Source: Litorihabitans aurantiacus
Lineage (GTDB): Bacteria > Actinomycetota > Actinomycetes > Actinomycetales > Beutenbergiaceae
DNA length: 64,000 bases
Assembly (NCBI RefSeq): GCF_030161595.1
Contig: NZ_BSUM01000001.1
Location: forward strand, 62,001-126,000
Direction: 5' to 3'
Translations under genes and position numbers: made by a program
Part shown: piece after piece, positions 44,651 through 53,626 of the stretch
How the letters are laid out: each line of letters starts with the position of its first letter
How positions within the stretch are numbered: position 1 is the first letter of the stretch
The notes under the pieces: model-generated
Seen by the model: only the letters and a program-made list of their open reading frames with translations
Databases searched by the model: none
What the model was told of the DNA's origin: nothing

Positions 44651-45544
44651 ATGCGTCTGAGCACCGTCATCCTGCCCGTGCACGCCCGCGCCGAGGCCGT
44701 CGCCCGCTGGCGCCGGGCCGAGGACCTCGGGTTCGCGACGGCCTACACCTACGACCACCTCTCCTGGCGCACCTTCCGCGACGGACCCTGGTACGACGCG
44801 CTCCTCACCCTGGCGCAGGCGGCCGCCGTGACCGAGCGGATGCGCCTCGGCACCCTCGTCACGACGCCGAACTTCCGCCACCCCGTCACCCTCGCCAAGG
44901 ACGTCATGACGCTCGACGACGTCTCGGGCGGACGCGTCACGCTCGGCCTCGGCGCGGGCACGGACGGGTTCGACGCCGCCGCGCTCGGCCTGCCGGCCCT
45001 CACCCCGCGACAGCGCGCCGACCGGTTCGCCGAGCTGGTCGACCACCTCGACCGCCTGCTGACCACGCCGGACGTCACGGTCGACGGCGAGTACTTCTCG
45101 GCGCACGAAGCGCGCACGATCCCGGGGTGCGTGCAGCGCCCGCGGGTGCCGTTCGCCGTCGCCGCGACCGGGCCGCGCGGCCTGAAGCTCGCCGCCCGGT
45201 ACGGCCAGGCGTGGGTCACGACCGGCGACCCGGCCACCTTCGAGGACGGCACCGCCGCGCAGTCGCGTGCGGCGATCGCGCGGCAGATGGAACGGCTGGA
45301 GGCGGCCTGCGCCGCCGAGAACCGCGATCCCGCGAGCATCGAACGGGTGCTGCTCACGGGATTCCTGCCCGAGGACGCGTTCGCCTCGGTCGACGCCTTC
45401 GAGGACTTCGCGCACGCGCACGCCGCGCTCGGCATCACCGAGATCGTGGTCCACGACCCGATCCCCGACACGCAGTTCGCCCTCGACGAGACGATCTACG
45501 CAGGGATCGCGGAGCTCGCCCCGACGCTCGCCGCGCTCGACTGA
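44651..45544 (+). CDS. LLM-class (F420-dependent type) oxidoreductase
   Basis: 297 residues from ATG 44651. Luciferase-like barrel motifs: 'RLSTVILPVHARAEAVARWRRAEDLGFATAYTYDHLSW', 'TERMRLGTLVTTPNFRHPVTLAKDVMTLDDVSGGRVTLGLGAG' and 'PFAVAATGPRGLKLAARYGQAWVTTG'. Family members in actinobacteria mostly use F420; the cofactor is inferred and the substrate unknown. No classical Shine-Dalgarno is seen: the only purine-rich stretch, GGTAGG, is part of a half repeat unit from array B. Confidence 0.9.
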   Translation: MRLSTVILPVHARAEAVARWRRAEDLGFATAYTYDHLSWRTFRDGPWYDALLTLAQAAAVTERMRLGTLVTTPNFRHPVTLAKDVMTLDDVSGGRVTLGLGAGTDGFDAAALGLPALTPRQRADRFAELVDHLDRLLTTPDVTVDGEYFSAHEARTIPGCVQRPRVPFAVAATGPRGLKLAARYGQAWVTTGDPATFEDGTAAQSRAAIARQMERLEAACAAENRDPASIERVLLTGFLPEDAFASVDAFEDFAHAHAALGITEIVVHDPIPDTQFALDETIYAGIAELAPTLAALD

Positions 45545-45580
45545 GGTCGACCTCTCGCCGGCCGACGTCGGCCCGGTACG

Positions 45581-45612
45581 GGTCTGGGTCGGTCACGTGC
45601 CGACCCCGGACC
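45581..45612. terminator. Hairpin between convergent genes
   Basis: GGGTCGG/CCGACCC stem extended by GGTC/GACC after a bulge, loop TCACGTG, between the stops at 45544 (plus) and 45646 (minus). A perfect palindrome GGCCGACGTCGGCC lies just upstream at 45559-45572. Confidence 0.5.
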
Positions 45613-45645
45613 GTGCCCGCCCGAGGACACGGATCCCAGGTGTGC

Positions 45646-46695
45646 TCAGCCGACCGTGAGGTCCCCCGCGATCGCGCTCCCGGTGAGCTCGACGTCCTCC
45701 CCGTACAGGACGCAGGAGACCTGCCGGTCGCCGTCGTCCCAGTCGGAGATGTCGGGGAACCAGCCACCGAAGCTCAGGTCGTCGGTGATGGTCCCCGCGG
45801 GGATCTCGGAGACGACCGCCTCGTAGCAGACGTCGTTCGCCTCGGTGATGATCGCGTCCTCACCGGGGTAGGCGCCGCCGTCGGGCACGTAGGTGTGGAC
45901 GACCTCGGCCGCGTGGGGCTCCGAGCACGGCACCTGCGTGTACTCGCTCGCCAGGTCGTCGAACGCCTCCAGGCAGTTGCCCGGGGCGAGGTCGGCGGCC
46001 TCGACGCTGCGCTCCGAGTCGACGTCGCCCGGGTTGTCGCTCAGCACCGGCGGTCCGAAGACGCCGCTGAACAGGCGCAGCAGGACGAACGCGACGATCG
46101 CCAGGATCGACACCGAACCGACCACGACGGCGACCGTTCCCGGCACGCGCGAGGCGCGGGCCCGCTTGGCGCGGGTCAGGGAGATGACTCCGAGGACGAT
46201 GCCGAGCGGTCCGAGCACGACCCCGAGACCGGCGCCCAGCCACCCCATCCCCGCACCGGTGCTCGGCGTCGGTCGCGGCGGCTGCTGCGGCGGCGGGCCC
46301 TGCGGCGGCGCGCCCTGCGGCGAGTAGCCCGGCTGCGCGTAGCCCTGCTGGGCGGCGGGCTGCTGGTACGCGTAGCCCTGCGCGGCCGCACCCGGCTGCG
46401 GCTGGGACGGCTGGCCGTACGGCTGTGCCGGGGGCTGCTGGGGGTACCCCTGCGCGGGCGCCCCCTGCTGCGGGTGGGACGGCTGGCCGTACGGCTGTGC
46501 TCGGGGCTGCTGGGGCTGCTGGGGCTGCTGGGGCTGCTGGGGCTGCTGGGGGTAGCTCTGCGCGGGAGCGCCCTGCTGCGGATACCCCGGACCGGACCCG
46601 CCCGGCTGCCCGTACCCGGGGTGCGGCTCACCGCCCGGCTGCGCCGCGGACGGCCCCGGACGCGACGGGTCGGGCGGGCCCCAGGGGTCGGTCAT
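45646..46695 (-). CDS. DUF4190/septum-formation family membrane protein
   Basis: 349 residues from ATG 46695. The first 150 residues are disordered and rich in Pro, Gln, Gly and Tyr, with a tandem QQP repeat (about residues 50-65). Then come two membrane helices of DUF4190 type ('[30 protein letters not shown]' and '[22 protein letters not shown]') and an extracellular 'septum formation' domain with conserved Cys: 'GNCLEAF', '[15 protein letters not shown]', 'VCYEAV', 'DRQVSCVLY'. Likely a cell-envelope or division-linked protein. Confidence 0.87.
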   Translation of the reverse strand: MTDPWGPPDPSRPGPSAAQPGGEPHPGYGQPGGSGPGYPQQGAPAQSYPQQPQQPQQPQQPQQPRAQPYGQPSHPQQGAPAQGYPQQPPAQPYGQPSQPQPGAAAQGYAYQQPAAQQGYAQPGYSPQGAPPQGPPPQQPPRPTPSTGAGMGWLGAGLGVVLGPLGIVLGVISLTRAKRARASRVPGTVAVVVGSVSILAIVAFVLLRLFSGVFGPPVLSDNPGDVDSERSVEAADLAPGNCLEAFDDLASEYTQVPCSEPHAAEVVHTYVPDGGAYPGEDAIITEANDVCYEAVVSEIPAGTITDDLSFGGWFPDISDWDDGDRQVSCVLYGEDVELTGSAIAGDLTVG

Positions 46696-46733
46696 GCCCC
46701 GAAACTACACGGATCGCGACGGCGAGCGCCGGG

Positions 46734-47738
46734 TCAGCCCAGCAGGTCCTCCGTGAGCGGGGCGCCGGCCGAGCGGACGAGGCAGCTCGCGGTGCGCTGA
46801 CCCTCGTCCCAGCCGCCCGGTGCCGGCACGAGGGGCCAGGCGAGGTGGGCGGCGTCGTCGAGGCCGCGGTCGGCGAGCTCGCCGTCGCAGCGCTCGGTCG
46901 CATCGGCCAGGATCGCCTCCGGGCCGGGGTAGGTCGCGTCCTCGACCTCCCAGGTCGTGAGCACCTGCGCGGCGTGCGGGGTCGCGCACGGCACGAGCGT
47001 GAGCTCGCCGACCTCCTGCTGCACGGGCAGCGCCTCGACGCAGTTGCCCGCCGCCGTGAGCGACGGGTGCACGACCCGAGGCTCGGCGACGTCGCCCGGC
47101 TCCGCCACACCCCCGGACGCGCCGAACCCACCGAGGGCAGCCACGATCGCGACCACCACCCACGCGATGCTGCCGACCGCGCCGAGCACGATTCCGGTCA
47201 CGGCGATCCGCGGGCTCCGCAGCCACGACCGCGTGGTCCGTCGGAGCCCGACGAGTCCCAGCACGAGCGCCACCGGGCCCGTGGCGAGCACACCGGTCAC
47301 GACGGCGGCCACGGAGACCGCGTCGAGCGGCGCCTGCGTGAGCTGCGGCATCGCGAACGACGGGCCCGCCCCGGCCGACTGCCCCGCCATCTCCGACGGT
47401 GGCGACGAGAACGCCCCGGCCGGCTGCCCCGGTGACGACGGCGGCGCACCCGCCCCGGTCGGACCGCTCCCGTACGGCGACGGCGCCGGCCACGCAGGCT
47501 GCTGCGGCCCGGCCGGCGGCACGGCACCCGGCGCCGAGGGCGGGGCCGCGCCCGGCGCCGAGGGCGGGGGCGCCGCGGCGTACGGGCTGCGCGAGGACCC
47601 CGGGTCCCACGCCGTGGGGGCGGGGCCACCGCCCGCACCGGGCCCGGCCTGGGGGATGGTCGGGACGGCGGGCACCTCCGGCGTGCCGGACGCGCCCGGG
47701 TCGCCCGAGGAGCCGTGTCCGCCCGGTGGCCGCGCCAT
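46734..47738 (-). CDS. Septum-formation family membrane protein, paralogue of its neighbour
   Basis: 334 residues from ATG 47738. Same design as the adjacent gene: a Pro/Gly/Ala/Ser-rich disordered N-terminus, two membrane helices ('SVAAVVTGVLATGPVALVLGLVGLRRTTRSW' and 'IAVTGIVLGAVGSIAWVVVAIVAALGGF'), then an extracellular Cys-containing domain ('GNCVEALPVQQEVGELTLVPCATPHAAQVL', 'RCDGEL', 'RTASCLV'). The two genes probably arose by duplication. Its start overlaps the xthA stop by one base. Confidence 0.85.
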   Translation of the reverse strand: MARPPGGHGSSGDPGASGTPEVPAVPTIPQAGPGAGGGPAPTAWDPGSSRSPYAAAPPPSAPGAAPPSAPGAVPPAGPQQPAWPAPSPYGSGPTGAGAPPSSPGQPAGAFSSPPSEMAGQSAGAGPSFAMPQLTQAPLDAVSVAAVVTGVLATGPVALVLGLVGLRRTTRSWLRSPRIAVTGIVLGAVGSIAWVVVAIVAALGGFGASGGVAEPGDVAEPRVVHPSLTAAGNCVEALPVQQEVGELTLVPCATPHAAQVLTTWEVEDATYPGPEAILADATERCDGELADRGLDDAAHLAWPLVPAPGGWDEGQRTASCLVRSAGAPLTEDLLG

Positions 47739-48517
47739 CAGTCGGCCAGCTCCACGATCACGGGGGCGTGGTCGCTCGCGCCCTTGCCCTTGCGCTCCTC
47801 GCGGTCGATGCGCGCACCGGCGAGCCGCGCCGTCGCGCTCTCGTTGCCGAGGGCGAGGTCGATGCGCATGCCCTGGCGCTTCGGGAACCGCAGCTGCGTG
47901 TAGTCCCAGTACGTGTACTCGCCGGGCGTGAACTGCCGCGTCAGCTCGGTGAAACCGGTGTCCTCGATCGCGGTCAGCGCGTCGCGCTCCGGCTCCGTCA
48001 CGTGCGTGGAGCCCTCGAAGAACGCGCGGTCCCACACGTCCTCGTCGCGCGGGGCGATGTTCCAGTCACCGGTGAGCAGGGTGGGGGTCGACGACGTCGC
48101 CCACTCCTGCGCACTGTCGCGGAGCGCGCCGAGCCAGTCGAGCTTGTAGGTGTAGTGCGGGTCCTCGATCGTGCGGCCGTTCGGGACGTACAGGCTCCAG
48201 ACCCGCACCCCGCCGCAGGTCGCCCCGATCGCGCGCGCCTCGGCCGCGAGCGGCTCGCCCCAGCCGGGCTGCTGCGGGAAGGAGGCCGCCACGTCCTCGA
48301 GCCCCACGCGGGAGGCGATCGCGACGCCGTTCCACTGGCTGAGACCGTGGTGCGCGACCTCGTACCCGATCGCCTCGAACGGCATCACGGGGAACTGCTC
48401 GTCCTTGCACTTGGTCTCCTGCATCGCCAGCACGTCCACGCCGCTGCGCTCCAGGAACGCCGTCACGCGATCGACGCGGGCGCGGACGGAGTTGACGTTC
48501 CAGGTGGCGATCAGCAT
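47738..48517 (-). CDS. xthA: Exodeoxyribonuclease III
   Basis: 259 residues from ATG 48517. AP endonuclease/3' exonuclease of the EEP fold: 'IATWNVNSVRARVDRV', 'LAMQETKCKDEQFP' (metal Glu), 'VWSLYVPNGRTIEDPHYTYKLDWL', 'LTGDWNIAPRDEDVWD' (Asp/Asn) and 'RIDLALGNESA...GASDHAPVIVEL' (His). It repairs abasic sites in base-excision repair. Confidence 0.95.
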   Translation of the reverse strand: MLIATWNVNSVRARVDRVTAFLERSGVDVLAMQETKCKDEQFPVMPFEAIGYEVAHHGLSQWNGVAIASRVGLEDVAASFPQQPGWGEPLAAEARAIGATCGGVRVWSLYVPNGRTIEDPHYTYKLDWLGALRDSAQEWATSSTPTLLTGDWNIAPRDEDVWDRAFFEGSTHVTEPERDALTAIEDTGFTELTRQFTPGEYTYWDYTQLRFPKRQGMRIDLALGNESATARLAGARIDREERKGKGASDHAPVIVELAD

Positions 48518-48610
48518 GGCTCCAACGTACCGGCGTGCACCGACTTGACGGCGGGCGCGACGGCGGACCCGCCCCGCCCGCCACCTCGTGCGCCGCGCGA
48601 TGATGGGGCG

Positions 48611-49390
48611 ATGGGAACCGCTCTGATCACCGGTGCCAGCGCCGGGCTGGGCCGCGAGCTCGCGTGGCAGCTCGCGGAGGACGGCGAGGACCTCGTGCTC
48701 GTCGCGCGCGACGAGGCGCGGCTCGAGACGCTCGCGGCGCAGCTGCGGGCGAGCGCGGGGGTCGAGGTCGAGGTGCTGCCGGCCGACCTCTCGGTGGACG
48801 ACGACGTCGCGCGCGTGGCCGCCCGCCTGCGCGAGGGCGGCGAGGGCAGCGAGGGCAGCGAGGACAGGGCCGTCGACCTCCTCGTGAACAACGCGGGCTT
48901 CGGCGTCGCGCGCCCGTTCGTGCGCAGCGACCTCGACTCGGAGATCGCGGCGCTCGACGTCATGGTCCGCGCGGTGCTCGTGCTGACGCGGGCCGCCGTC
49001 GACTCGATGGTCCCGCGCGGTCACGGCGCGATCCTCAACGTCGGATCGGTCGCGGCGCTCACGCTGTCCGGCACCTACGCCGCGCACAAGGCGTGGCTGA
49101 ACACCTTCACGCAGGGGCTCGCGCACCAGCTGCGCAGCACCGGCGTGACGGCGACCGTCGTGAACCCCGGGTTCACCCGGACCGAGTTCCACGCCCGGCT
49201 CGGGATGGCGAAGCGCCCGTACCCGGCCGCGGCCTGGCTCGAGGCGGACAGCGTGGTCGCGGACGCCCTCGAGGCGGTGCGTCGGGGTCGCGTGGAGGTC
49301 ACGCCGTCGCTGCGCTACCGCGCGATCTCGGCGCTCCTGCGGGCCCTGCCCACCGCCGTCGTGCGCGGGCTGGGGAGCCACCGGCGATGA
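48611..49390 (+). CDS. Short-chain dehydrogenase/reductase
   Basis: 259 residues from ATG 48611. NADP-binding TGxxxGxG in 'ALITGASAGLGRELAWQLAEDG', 'NNAGFG', catalytic Ser in 'LNVGSVAAL', and Tyr/Lys in 'GTYAAHKAWLNTFTQGLA'. The 'ADLS' and C-terminal 'RYRAISALLRALPTAVVRGL' fit the DltE/YqjQ-like SDRs of actinobacteria. A Gly/Ser/Glu repeat (EGGEGSEGSED) interrupts the loop around residue 78. It overlaps the YchJ gene as ATGA. Confidence 0.92.
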   Translation: MGTALITGASAGLGRELAWQLAEDGEDLVLVARDEARLETLAAQLRASAGVEVEVLPADLSVDDDVARVAARLREGGEGSEGSEDRAVDLLVNNAGFGVARPFVRSDLDSEIAALDVMVRAVLVLTRAAVDSMVPRGHGAILNVGSVAALTLSGTYAAHKAWLNTFTQGLAHQLRSTGVTATVVNPGFTRTEFHARLGMAKRPYPAAAWLEADSVVADALEAVRRGRVEVTPSLRYRAISALLRALPTAVVRGLGSHRR

Positions 49391-49797
49391 CGGGTCCGAG
49401 CGAGGATCGCGACGGCGAGCGCTGCCCCTGCCGCAGCCGTCGCTCGTTCGCGGTGTGCTGCGCTCCGTACCTGGCGGGGGAGGCGACGCCGTCGACCGCC
49501 GAGGCGCTCATGCGCTCGCGCTTCGCCGCGTACGCGCGCCGCGACGTCGCGCACCTGACGCGCACCTGGCACCCGAGCACGCGGCCGGCCGAGCTCGACC
49601 TGGACGACGACGTCGCGTGGGTCGGGCTGCAGGTCGTCGACACCGCCGGGGGCGGGCCGGACGACGTGACGGGCACCGTGCACTTCCGGGCGAGCTGGCG
49701 CGGTCGCGCCGAGCGCGGGGTGCTGGAGGAGGTCAGCACCTTCGTGCGGCCGGGCGGGACGTGGCTGTACGTCGACGGCGACGTCCGCCGCCGCTGA
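49387..49797 (+). CDS. YchJ family protein with SEC-C motif
   Basis: 136 residues from ATG 49387. N-terminal SEC-C-like Cys motif 'RCPCRSRRSFAVCCAPYLAGEATPSTAEALMRSRFAAYARRD', then an NTF2-like domain with 'TWHPSTRP', 'GLQVVDTAGG', 'GTVHFRASW' and 'GTWLYVDGD'. The family is conserved but its activity is unknown. Coupled to the SDR. Confidence 0.93.
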   Translation: MTGPSEDRDGERCPCRSRRSFAVCCAPYLAGEATPSTAEALMRSRFAAYARRDVAHLTRTWHPSTRPAELDLDDDVAWVGLQVVDTAGGGPDDVTGTVHFRASWRGRAERGVLEEVSTFVRPGGTWLYVDGDVRRR

Positions 49798-49843
49798 CCG
49801 CACGCGTCGCCCCGCGCCCGCCACGATCCTCGGCAGGCCCCGC

Positions 49844-49898
49844 CGAGAACGCCGGGTGCTGCTCGGACGCGTCTGGCGAGCAGCAGGGAGCGTTCTCG
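49844..49898. repeat. Dispersed hairpin element, copy 2
   Basis: CGAGAACGC (49844-49852) pairs with GCGTTCTCG (49890-49898); after a 4-nt internal loop TGCTGCTCG-type arms add nine more pairs; loop about 11 nt. Lies between YchJ and pyrE, both plus strand. Confidence 0.85.
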
Positions 49899-49916
49899 AC
49901 GGACCGGCCGCCTCGT

Positions 49917-49969
49917 GAGAACGCCCGGTGCTGCTTCGGAAGCGTCTCCGAGCAGCGCCGAGCGTTCTC
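49917..49969. repeat. Dispersed hairpin element, copy 3
   Basis: GAGAACGC (49917-49924) pairs with GCGTTCTC (49962-49969), followed by inner pairing between CGGTGCTGC and GCAGCGCCG. It starts 19 nt after copy 2. The left arm matches the half copy at 23994-24013. Confidence 0.85.
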
Positions 49970-50060
49970 GACCAGGGGGAGGGTGCGCAACGTGGCGCGG
50001 GGAGCAGAACGGGCGGGCTGGGGAGGGGTGGGTCGCGGCGGGCCGATACGCTCGGGTTCC

Positions 50061-50642
50061 GTGAGCGCCACTGCCGACACCCCCAAGTCCCGACTCGCCG
50101 CCCTCGTGGCCGACCTCGCCGTCGTGCACGGCCGGGTCACCCTCGCCTCCGGGCGCGAGGCCGACTACTACGTCGACATGCGTCGCGCCACGCTGCACCA
50201 CGAGGCGGCGCCGCTCATCGGCCACCTGCTGCTGGACCGTCTCGAGGAGGAGGGCTTCGGGCCCCAGGAGATCGACGCCGTCGGCGGCCTCACGATGGGC
50301 GCCGACCCCGTCGCCGCCGCGATGCTGCACGCCGCCGCCTCGCGCGGGCTCGAGCTCGACGCGTTCGTGGTCCGCAAGTCCGCCAAGACGCACGGCATGG
50401 GCCGCCAGGTCGAGGGCCCCGACGTCGCGGGGAAGAAGGTCGTCGCGCTCGACGACACCTCGACCACCGGCGGCAGCGTGCTCCAGGCCGTGGAGGCGCT
50501 GCGGGCCGCGGGCGCCGAGGTCGTGGCGTGCGCCGTCGTCGTCGACCGCGACACGGGGGCGCGCGAGGCCGTGGCGCAGACCGGCCTGCCCTACCTGTGG
50601 ATCCTCGACACCGCCGACCTCGGGCTGCCCGCCACGCGCTGA
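50061..50642 (+). CDS. pyrE: Orotate phosphoribosyltransferase
   Basis: 193 residues from GTG 50061. It joins orotate to PRPP in de novo UMP synthesis. Signature parts: 'GRVTLASGREADYYVDMR', 'VGGLTMGADPVAAAML', 'FVVRKSAKTHGMGRQVEG' (catalytic Lys loop) and the PRPP motif 'VVALDDTSTTGGSVLQAVEAL'. It is preceded by the two hairpin elements. Confidence 0.96.
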   Translation: MSATADTPKSRLAALVADLAVVHGRVTLASGREADYYVDMRRATLHHEAAPLIGHLLLDRLEEEGFGPQEIDAVGGLTMGADPVAAAMLHAAASRGLELDAFVVRKSAKTHGMGRQVEGPDVAGKKVVALDDTSTTGGSVLQAVEALRAAGAEVVACAVVVDRDTGAREAVAQTGLPYLWILDTADLGLPATR

Positions 50643-50729
50643 CGAGCCCGACCACCGCACGACGACACCGCGCCGCACCACCCGCCCGAGCGCACCGCAC
50701 CACCCGCCCGACCCCGACCGAAGGCCCTC

Positions 50730-51758
50730 GTGACCTCCTCCTCGATCGACCGCTCCACCGACGCCGACCCCACCACGGCCAGCACGTCGCCCACACCCCC
50801 GCACGGGACCGCGACGGAGGCGGTCGACGAGGCCCCCGCCGTCGCCCGCGCCCGCTGGCGCGACGCGCCCGGCCTGGCCCTGCGGGGCGGCTTCGTCGGA
50901 GCCGCCGAGGGCGTGCCCGGCATCTCGGGCGGCACGGTCGCCCTCGTCGTGGGGCTCTTCGACCGGCTGATCGACGCGGCCGGGGCGCTCGTGCACGTGG
51001 CGCGCATCGCCGTCGGCGTCGTGCTGCGCCGGCGCAGCGGGGCCGACCTGCGCTCTGCGCTGGGCGAGATCGACTGGCGCTTCCTCGCCCCGGTCCTGGG
51101 CGGGATGGCGGTCGTGCTGCTGGCGACGCTCAGCGTCGTCGCGCCCCTTCTCGAGGCGCACCCGGTGCAGGTCAGCGCCGTCTTCTTCGGGATGATCGCC
51201 GTGTCGGTCCTCGTGCCGCTGGGCCTCGCGCCGCACCGGTTCCGCGTGCGTGACTACGCGCTGGCCGCGGTTGGCGCCGTCGCGGCGTTCACGCTGACCG
51301 GCCTGCCCGCGCTCGAGCTCGAGAGCCCGCCGCTGTGGCTGGTGTTCGTGGGCGCCGCCGTCGCCATCAACGCGCTCGTGGTTCCCGGTGTCTCGGGCTC
51401 GTTCGTGCTCCTCGCGCTCGGCCTGTACGTCCCGATCCAGCAGGCGCTCGCCTCGCGGGACCTCGCCTTCATCGGGGTGTTCATGCTGGGGGCCGCCGTC
51501 GGGCTCGGCTCGTTCGTGAAGGTGCTGCGCTGGCTGCTGCACCACCGCCGTCAGGCCACCATGGCCGTGCTGACGGGTCTCATGGTGGGATCGCTGCGCG
51601 CGCTGTGGCCGTGGCAGGACGGCACCGCGGTCGTCGCGCCTCCGAGCGGTGGCGAGCTCGCCGTCGCGATCGCCCTCGCGGTCGGGGGCGGCGCCGTCGT
51701 CGCCCTCGCGCTGTGGTGGGAGCACCGCCACGACAGCCCCGTTGTCGTGACCCCCTGA
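50730..51758 (+). CDS. DUF368 membrane protein (polyprenyl-phosphate transporter family)
   Basis: 342 residues from GTG 50730. An approximately 45-residue disordered start precedes eight to ten membrane segments. Two internal repeats of the family signature are clear: 'EGVPGISGGTVALVVGLFDRLI' and 'LVVPGVSGSFVLLALGLYVPI'. DUF368 proteins have been linked to recycling of undecaprenyl phosphate (PopT) in other bacteria; that role is taken from the family. It may be cotranscribed with pyrE and the methyltransferase. Confidence 0.92.
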   Translation: MTSSSIDRSTDADPTTASTSPTPPHGTATEAVDEAPAVARARWRDAPGLALRGGFVGAAEGVPGISGGTVALVVGLFDRLIDAAGALVHVARIAVGVVLRRRSGADLRSALGEIDWRFLAPVLGGMAVVLLATLSVVAPLLEAHPVQVSAVFFGMIAVSVLVPLGLAPHRFRVRDYALAAVGAVAAFTLTGLPALELESPPLWLVFVGAAVAINALVVPGVSGSFVLLALGLYVPIQQALASRDLAFIGVFMLGAAVGLGSFVKVLRWLLHHRRQATMAVLTGLMVGSLRALWPWQDGTAVVAPPSGGELAVAIALAVGGGAVVALALWWEHRHDSPVVVTP

Positions 51759-51769
51759 CCGGGCTCGCA

Positions 51770-52426
51770 GTGGACGGCGACATCGACGGCGAGCACGACG
51801 GCGGGCCCACGCCCGAGCGCGAGGTCGGGGTCGGCCCGTGGCCGGGCGGGCGCGAGGCCTGGCCCGAGGACGAGCGCTACGACCCCGAGCTGCTCGAGCA
51901 CGGCGACCGGCGCAACGTCGTCGACGGCTACCGCTACTGGCGGCTCGAGGCGATCGTCGCCGACCTCGACACCCGACGTGCACCCCTGCACGTCGCTATC
52001 GAGAACCTCGAGCACGATGCGAACATCGGCTCGATCGTGCGCACCGCCAACGCCTACAACGTCGCGGGCGTGCACGTCGTCGGGCGACGGCGGTGGAACC
52101 GGCGCGGCGCGATGGTCACCGACCGCTACCTCCACGTCCACCACCACCCCGACGTCGCGGCCTTCGCCGCCTGGGCCGAGAGTGAGGGCGTGGTTGTCGT
52201 CGGCATCGACAACGTGCCGGGATCCACCCCCATCGAGACGTTTCGTCTTCCCATGCGGACAGTTCTCGTGTTCGGGTCGGAGGGCCCCGGGCTGAGCGAG
52301 GAGATGCAGCGGGCGTGCGCCGAGATCCGCCACATCACGCAGCACGGCTCGACCCGGTCGATCAATGCCGGAGCCGCCGCGGCCGTCGCGATGTTCGCCT
52401 GGGCCACCCAGCATCTCGCTCGCTGA
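51770..52426 (+). CDS. TrmH-family (SPOUT) RNA methyltransferase
   Basis: 218 residues from GTG 51770. Three SpoU motifs: 'IENLEHDANIGSIVRTANAYNV', 'RTVLVFGSEGPGLSEEM' and 'HGSTRSINAGAAAAVAMFAW', which form the knotted SAM site. The acidic N-terminus (first 50 residues) is not conserved. It should 2'-O-methylate a ribose in tRNA or rRNA; the target is unknown. Confidence 0.93.
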   Translation: MDGDIDGEHDGGPTPEREVGVGPWPGGREAWPEDERYDPELLEHGDRRNVVDGYRYWRLEAIVADLDTRRAPLHVAIENLEHDANIGSIVRTANAYNVAGVHVVGRRRWNRRGAMVTDRYLHVHHHPDVAAFAAWAESEGVVVVGIDNVPGSTPIETFRLPMRTVLVFGSEGPGLSEEMQRACAEIRHITQHGSTRSINAGAAAAVAMFAWATQHLAR

Positions 52427-52570
52427 GACGCCGGGGGTGGAGGTTCGGACGGCGACCTCGCTACGGTCGACGGGCACGAACACCTCCGATCCACACGTGG
52501 GCGGGGATCGAAGGGGAAGCCGGGTGACCGGCCGCAGGATGACCGTGCCGCCTGCACGAGGAGAGGTCCC

Positions 52571-53485
52571 ATGACGAACCGTCGACCGAACCACGTCCGG
52601 AACATCACGACCACCACCGGCGCCGCCGCCGTCGCGGCCGCCGCCGCGCTCGTGCTGAGCGCCTGCACCGCGTCCGAGGCCGACGCCGGGACCGAGGCGT
52701 CCGACGCGAGCCCGACCGTGACCGAGACCGTGTCGGTCGAGCCGGCCGAGACGGCCACCTCGGCCCCGGCCGACGACGCCGGCACCGCTGACCCCGCTGC
52801 GAGCGAGGCTCCTGCGGCCGACGGGGCTGACACCACCTCGGCGTTCATCCGGGCCGACGACGGCAGCGCGACCGGCGCCGTCGGCGGGACCGCAGCGCTC
52901 GCCGACGACGCCCTGCCGGCCCCGGTGGGTCAGCCGGTTTTCGGCGGTGAGGGAACGCTGCTCGACGTCGTGGGGGTCGACCACGGCCAGGTGCTCGTCG
53001 TGCGCGGCGAGCCGTCCACCGAGTCCGCCGAGGTCGCCGCCCTCGACCCGCTCAACGACGTGGCGCTGACCGGGCGCGAGGTCGTCGCGGGCGACACGGC
53101 CTGGTGGGAGGTCACGCTGAGCGACGGCGTGGGTTGGGTCCCGAGCATGCACCTCGGCGCTCTGACCACCGAGCCGCGTGACGTCACCGACCAGGTGGGA
53201 GACATCGAGTCCTCGACGGCGCCGGAGACGCTGGCCGCGATCGGTAGCAGCTGGGCGACCGCCAACTCCCGCGACCCCGAGGCCTACGCGATCCCGTCCG
53301 AGTTCGACCCCAAGAGCAGCGACCTGACGTTCGTGATCGACGTCTGGGACTACGCGGACGACTCGGTGCGGGGTGAGCGGCTCGTGGTGGAGCTCATCCC
53401 GACCGATGCCGGGAACCCCGTCGAGCGGGTCGACAGCTACTCGATCTGCGCCCGCGGCGTGCCGGAGGGCGACCTCTGCCCGTGA
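52571..53485 (+). CDS. Secreted lipoprotein of unknown function
   Basis: 304 residues from ATG 52571 with GAGGAGAGG upstream. Lipobox in 'AAALVLSAC' (Cys about residue 34); a linker of about 65 residues rich in Ala, Thr, Asp and Glu; then an SH3-like beta region ('VVGVDHGQVLVVRGEPSTESAEVAALDPLNDVALTGREVVAGDTAWWEVTLSDGVGWVPSMHLGAL'). A second domain ends in a Cys pair ('SICARGVPEGDLC'). Probably wall-associated. Confidence 0.82.
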   Translation: MTNRRPNHVRNITTTTGAAAVAAAAALVLSACTASEADAGTEASDASPTVTETVSVEPAETATSAPADDAGTADPAASEAPAADGADTTSAFIRADDGSATGAVGGTAALADDALPAPVGQPVFGGEGTLLDVVGVDHGQVLVVRGEPSTESAEVAALDPLNDVALTGREVVAGDTAWWEVTLSDGVGWVPSMHLGALTTEPRDVTDQVGDIESSTAPETLAAIGSSWATANSRDPEAYAIPSEFDPKSSDLTFVIDVWDYADDSVRGERLVVELIPTDAGNPVERVDSYSICARGVPEGDLCP

Positions 53486-53520
53486 CCGGGTGACGCCCAC
53501 CCACACCCACCCACGCCCCG

Positions 53521-53560
53521 GCCCGCCCCGTCCGTGCGCCACGCACCGGACGGGGCGGGC
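53521..53560. terminator. Hairpin after the SH3-like lipoprotein gene
   Basis: 14-bp stem GCCCGCCCCGTCCG with its complement, plus an inner TGCG/CGCA pair, 36 nt after the stop. Confidence 0.75.
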
Positions 53561-53626
53561 GGCGTGTCGGCGGCATCTGACAGACTTGGGCGGTACCGGA
53601 GTCGACGAGAAATCCGAGGAGCACCC

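Noticed and set aside
46500-46560. Tandem repeat as a regulatory element
   Set aside because: It is in frame within the septum-formation gene and encodes a Gln-Gln-Pro linker.
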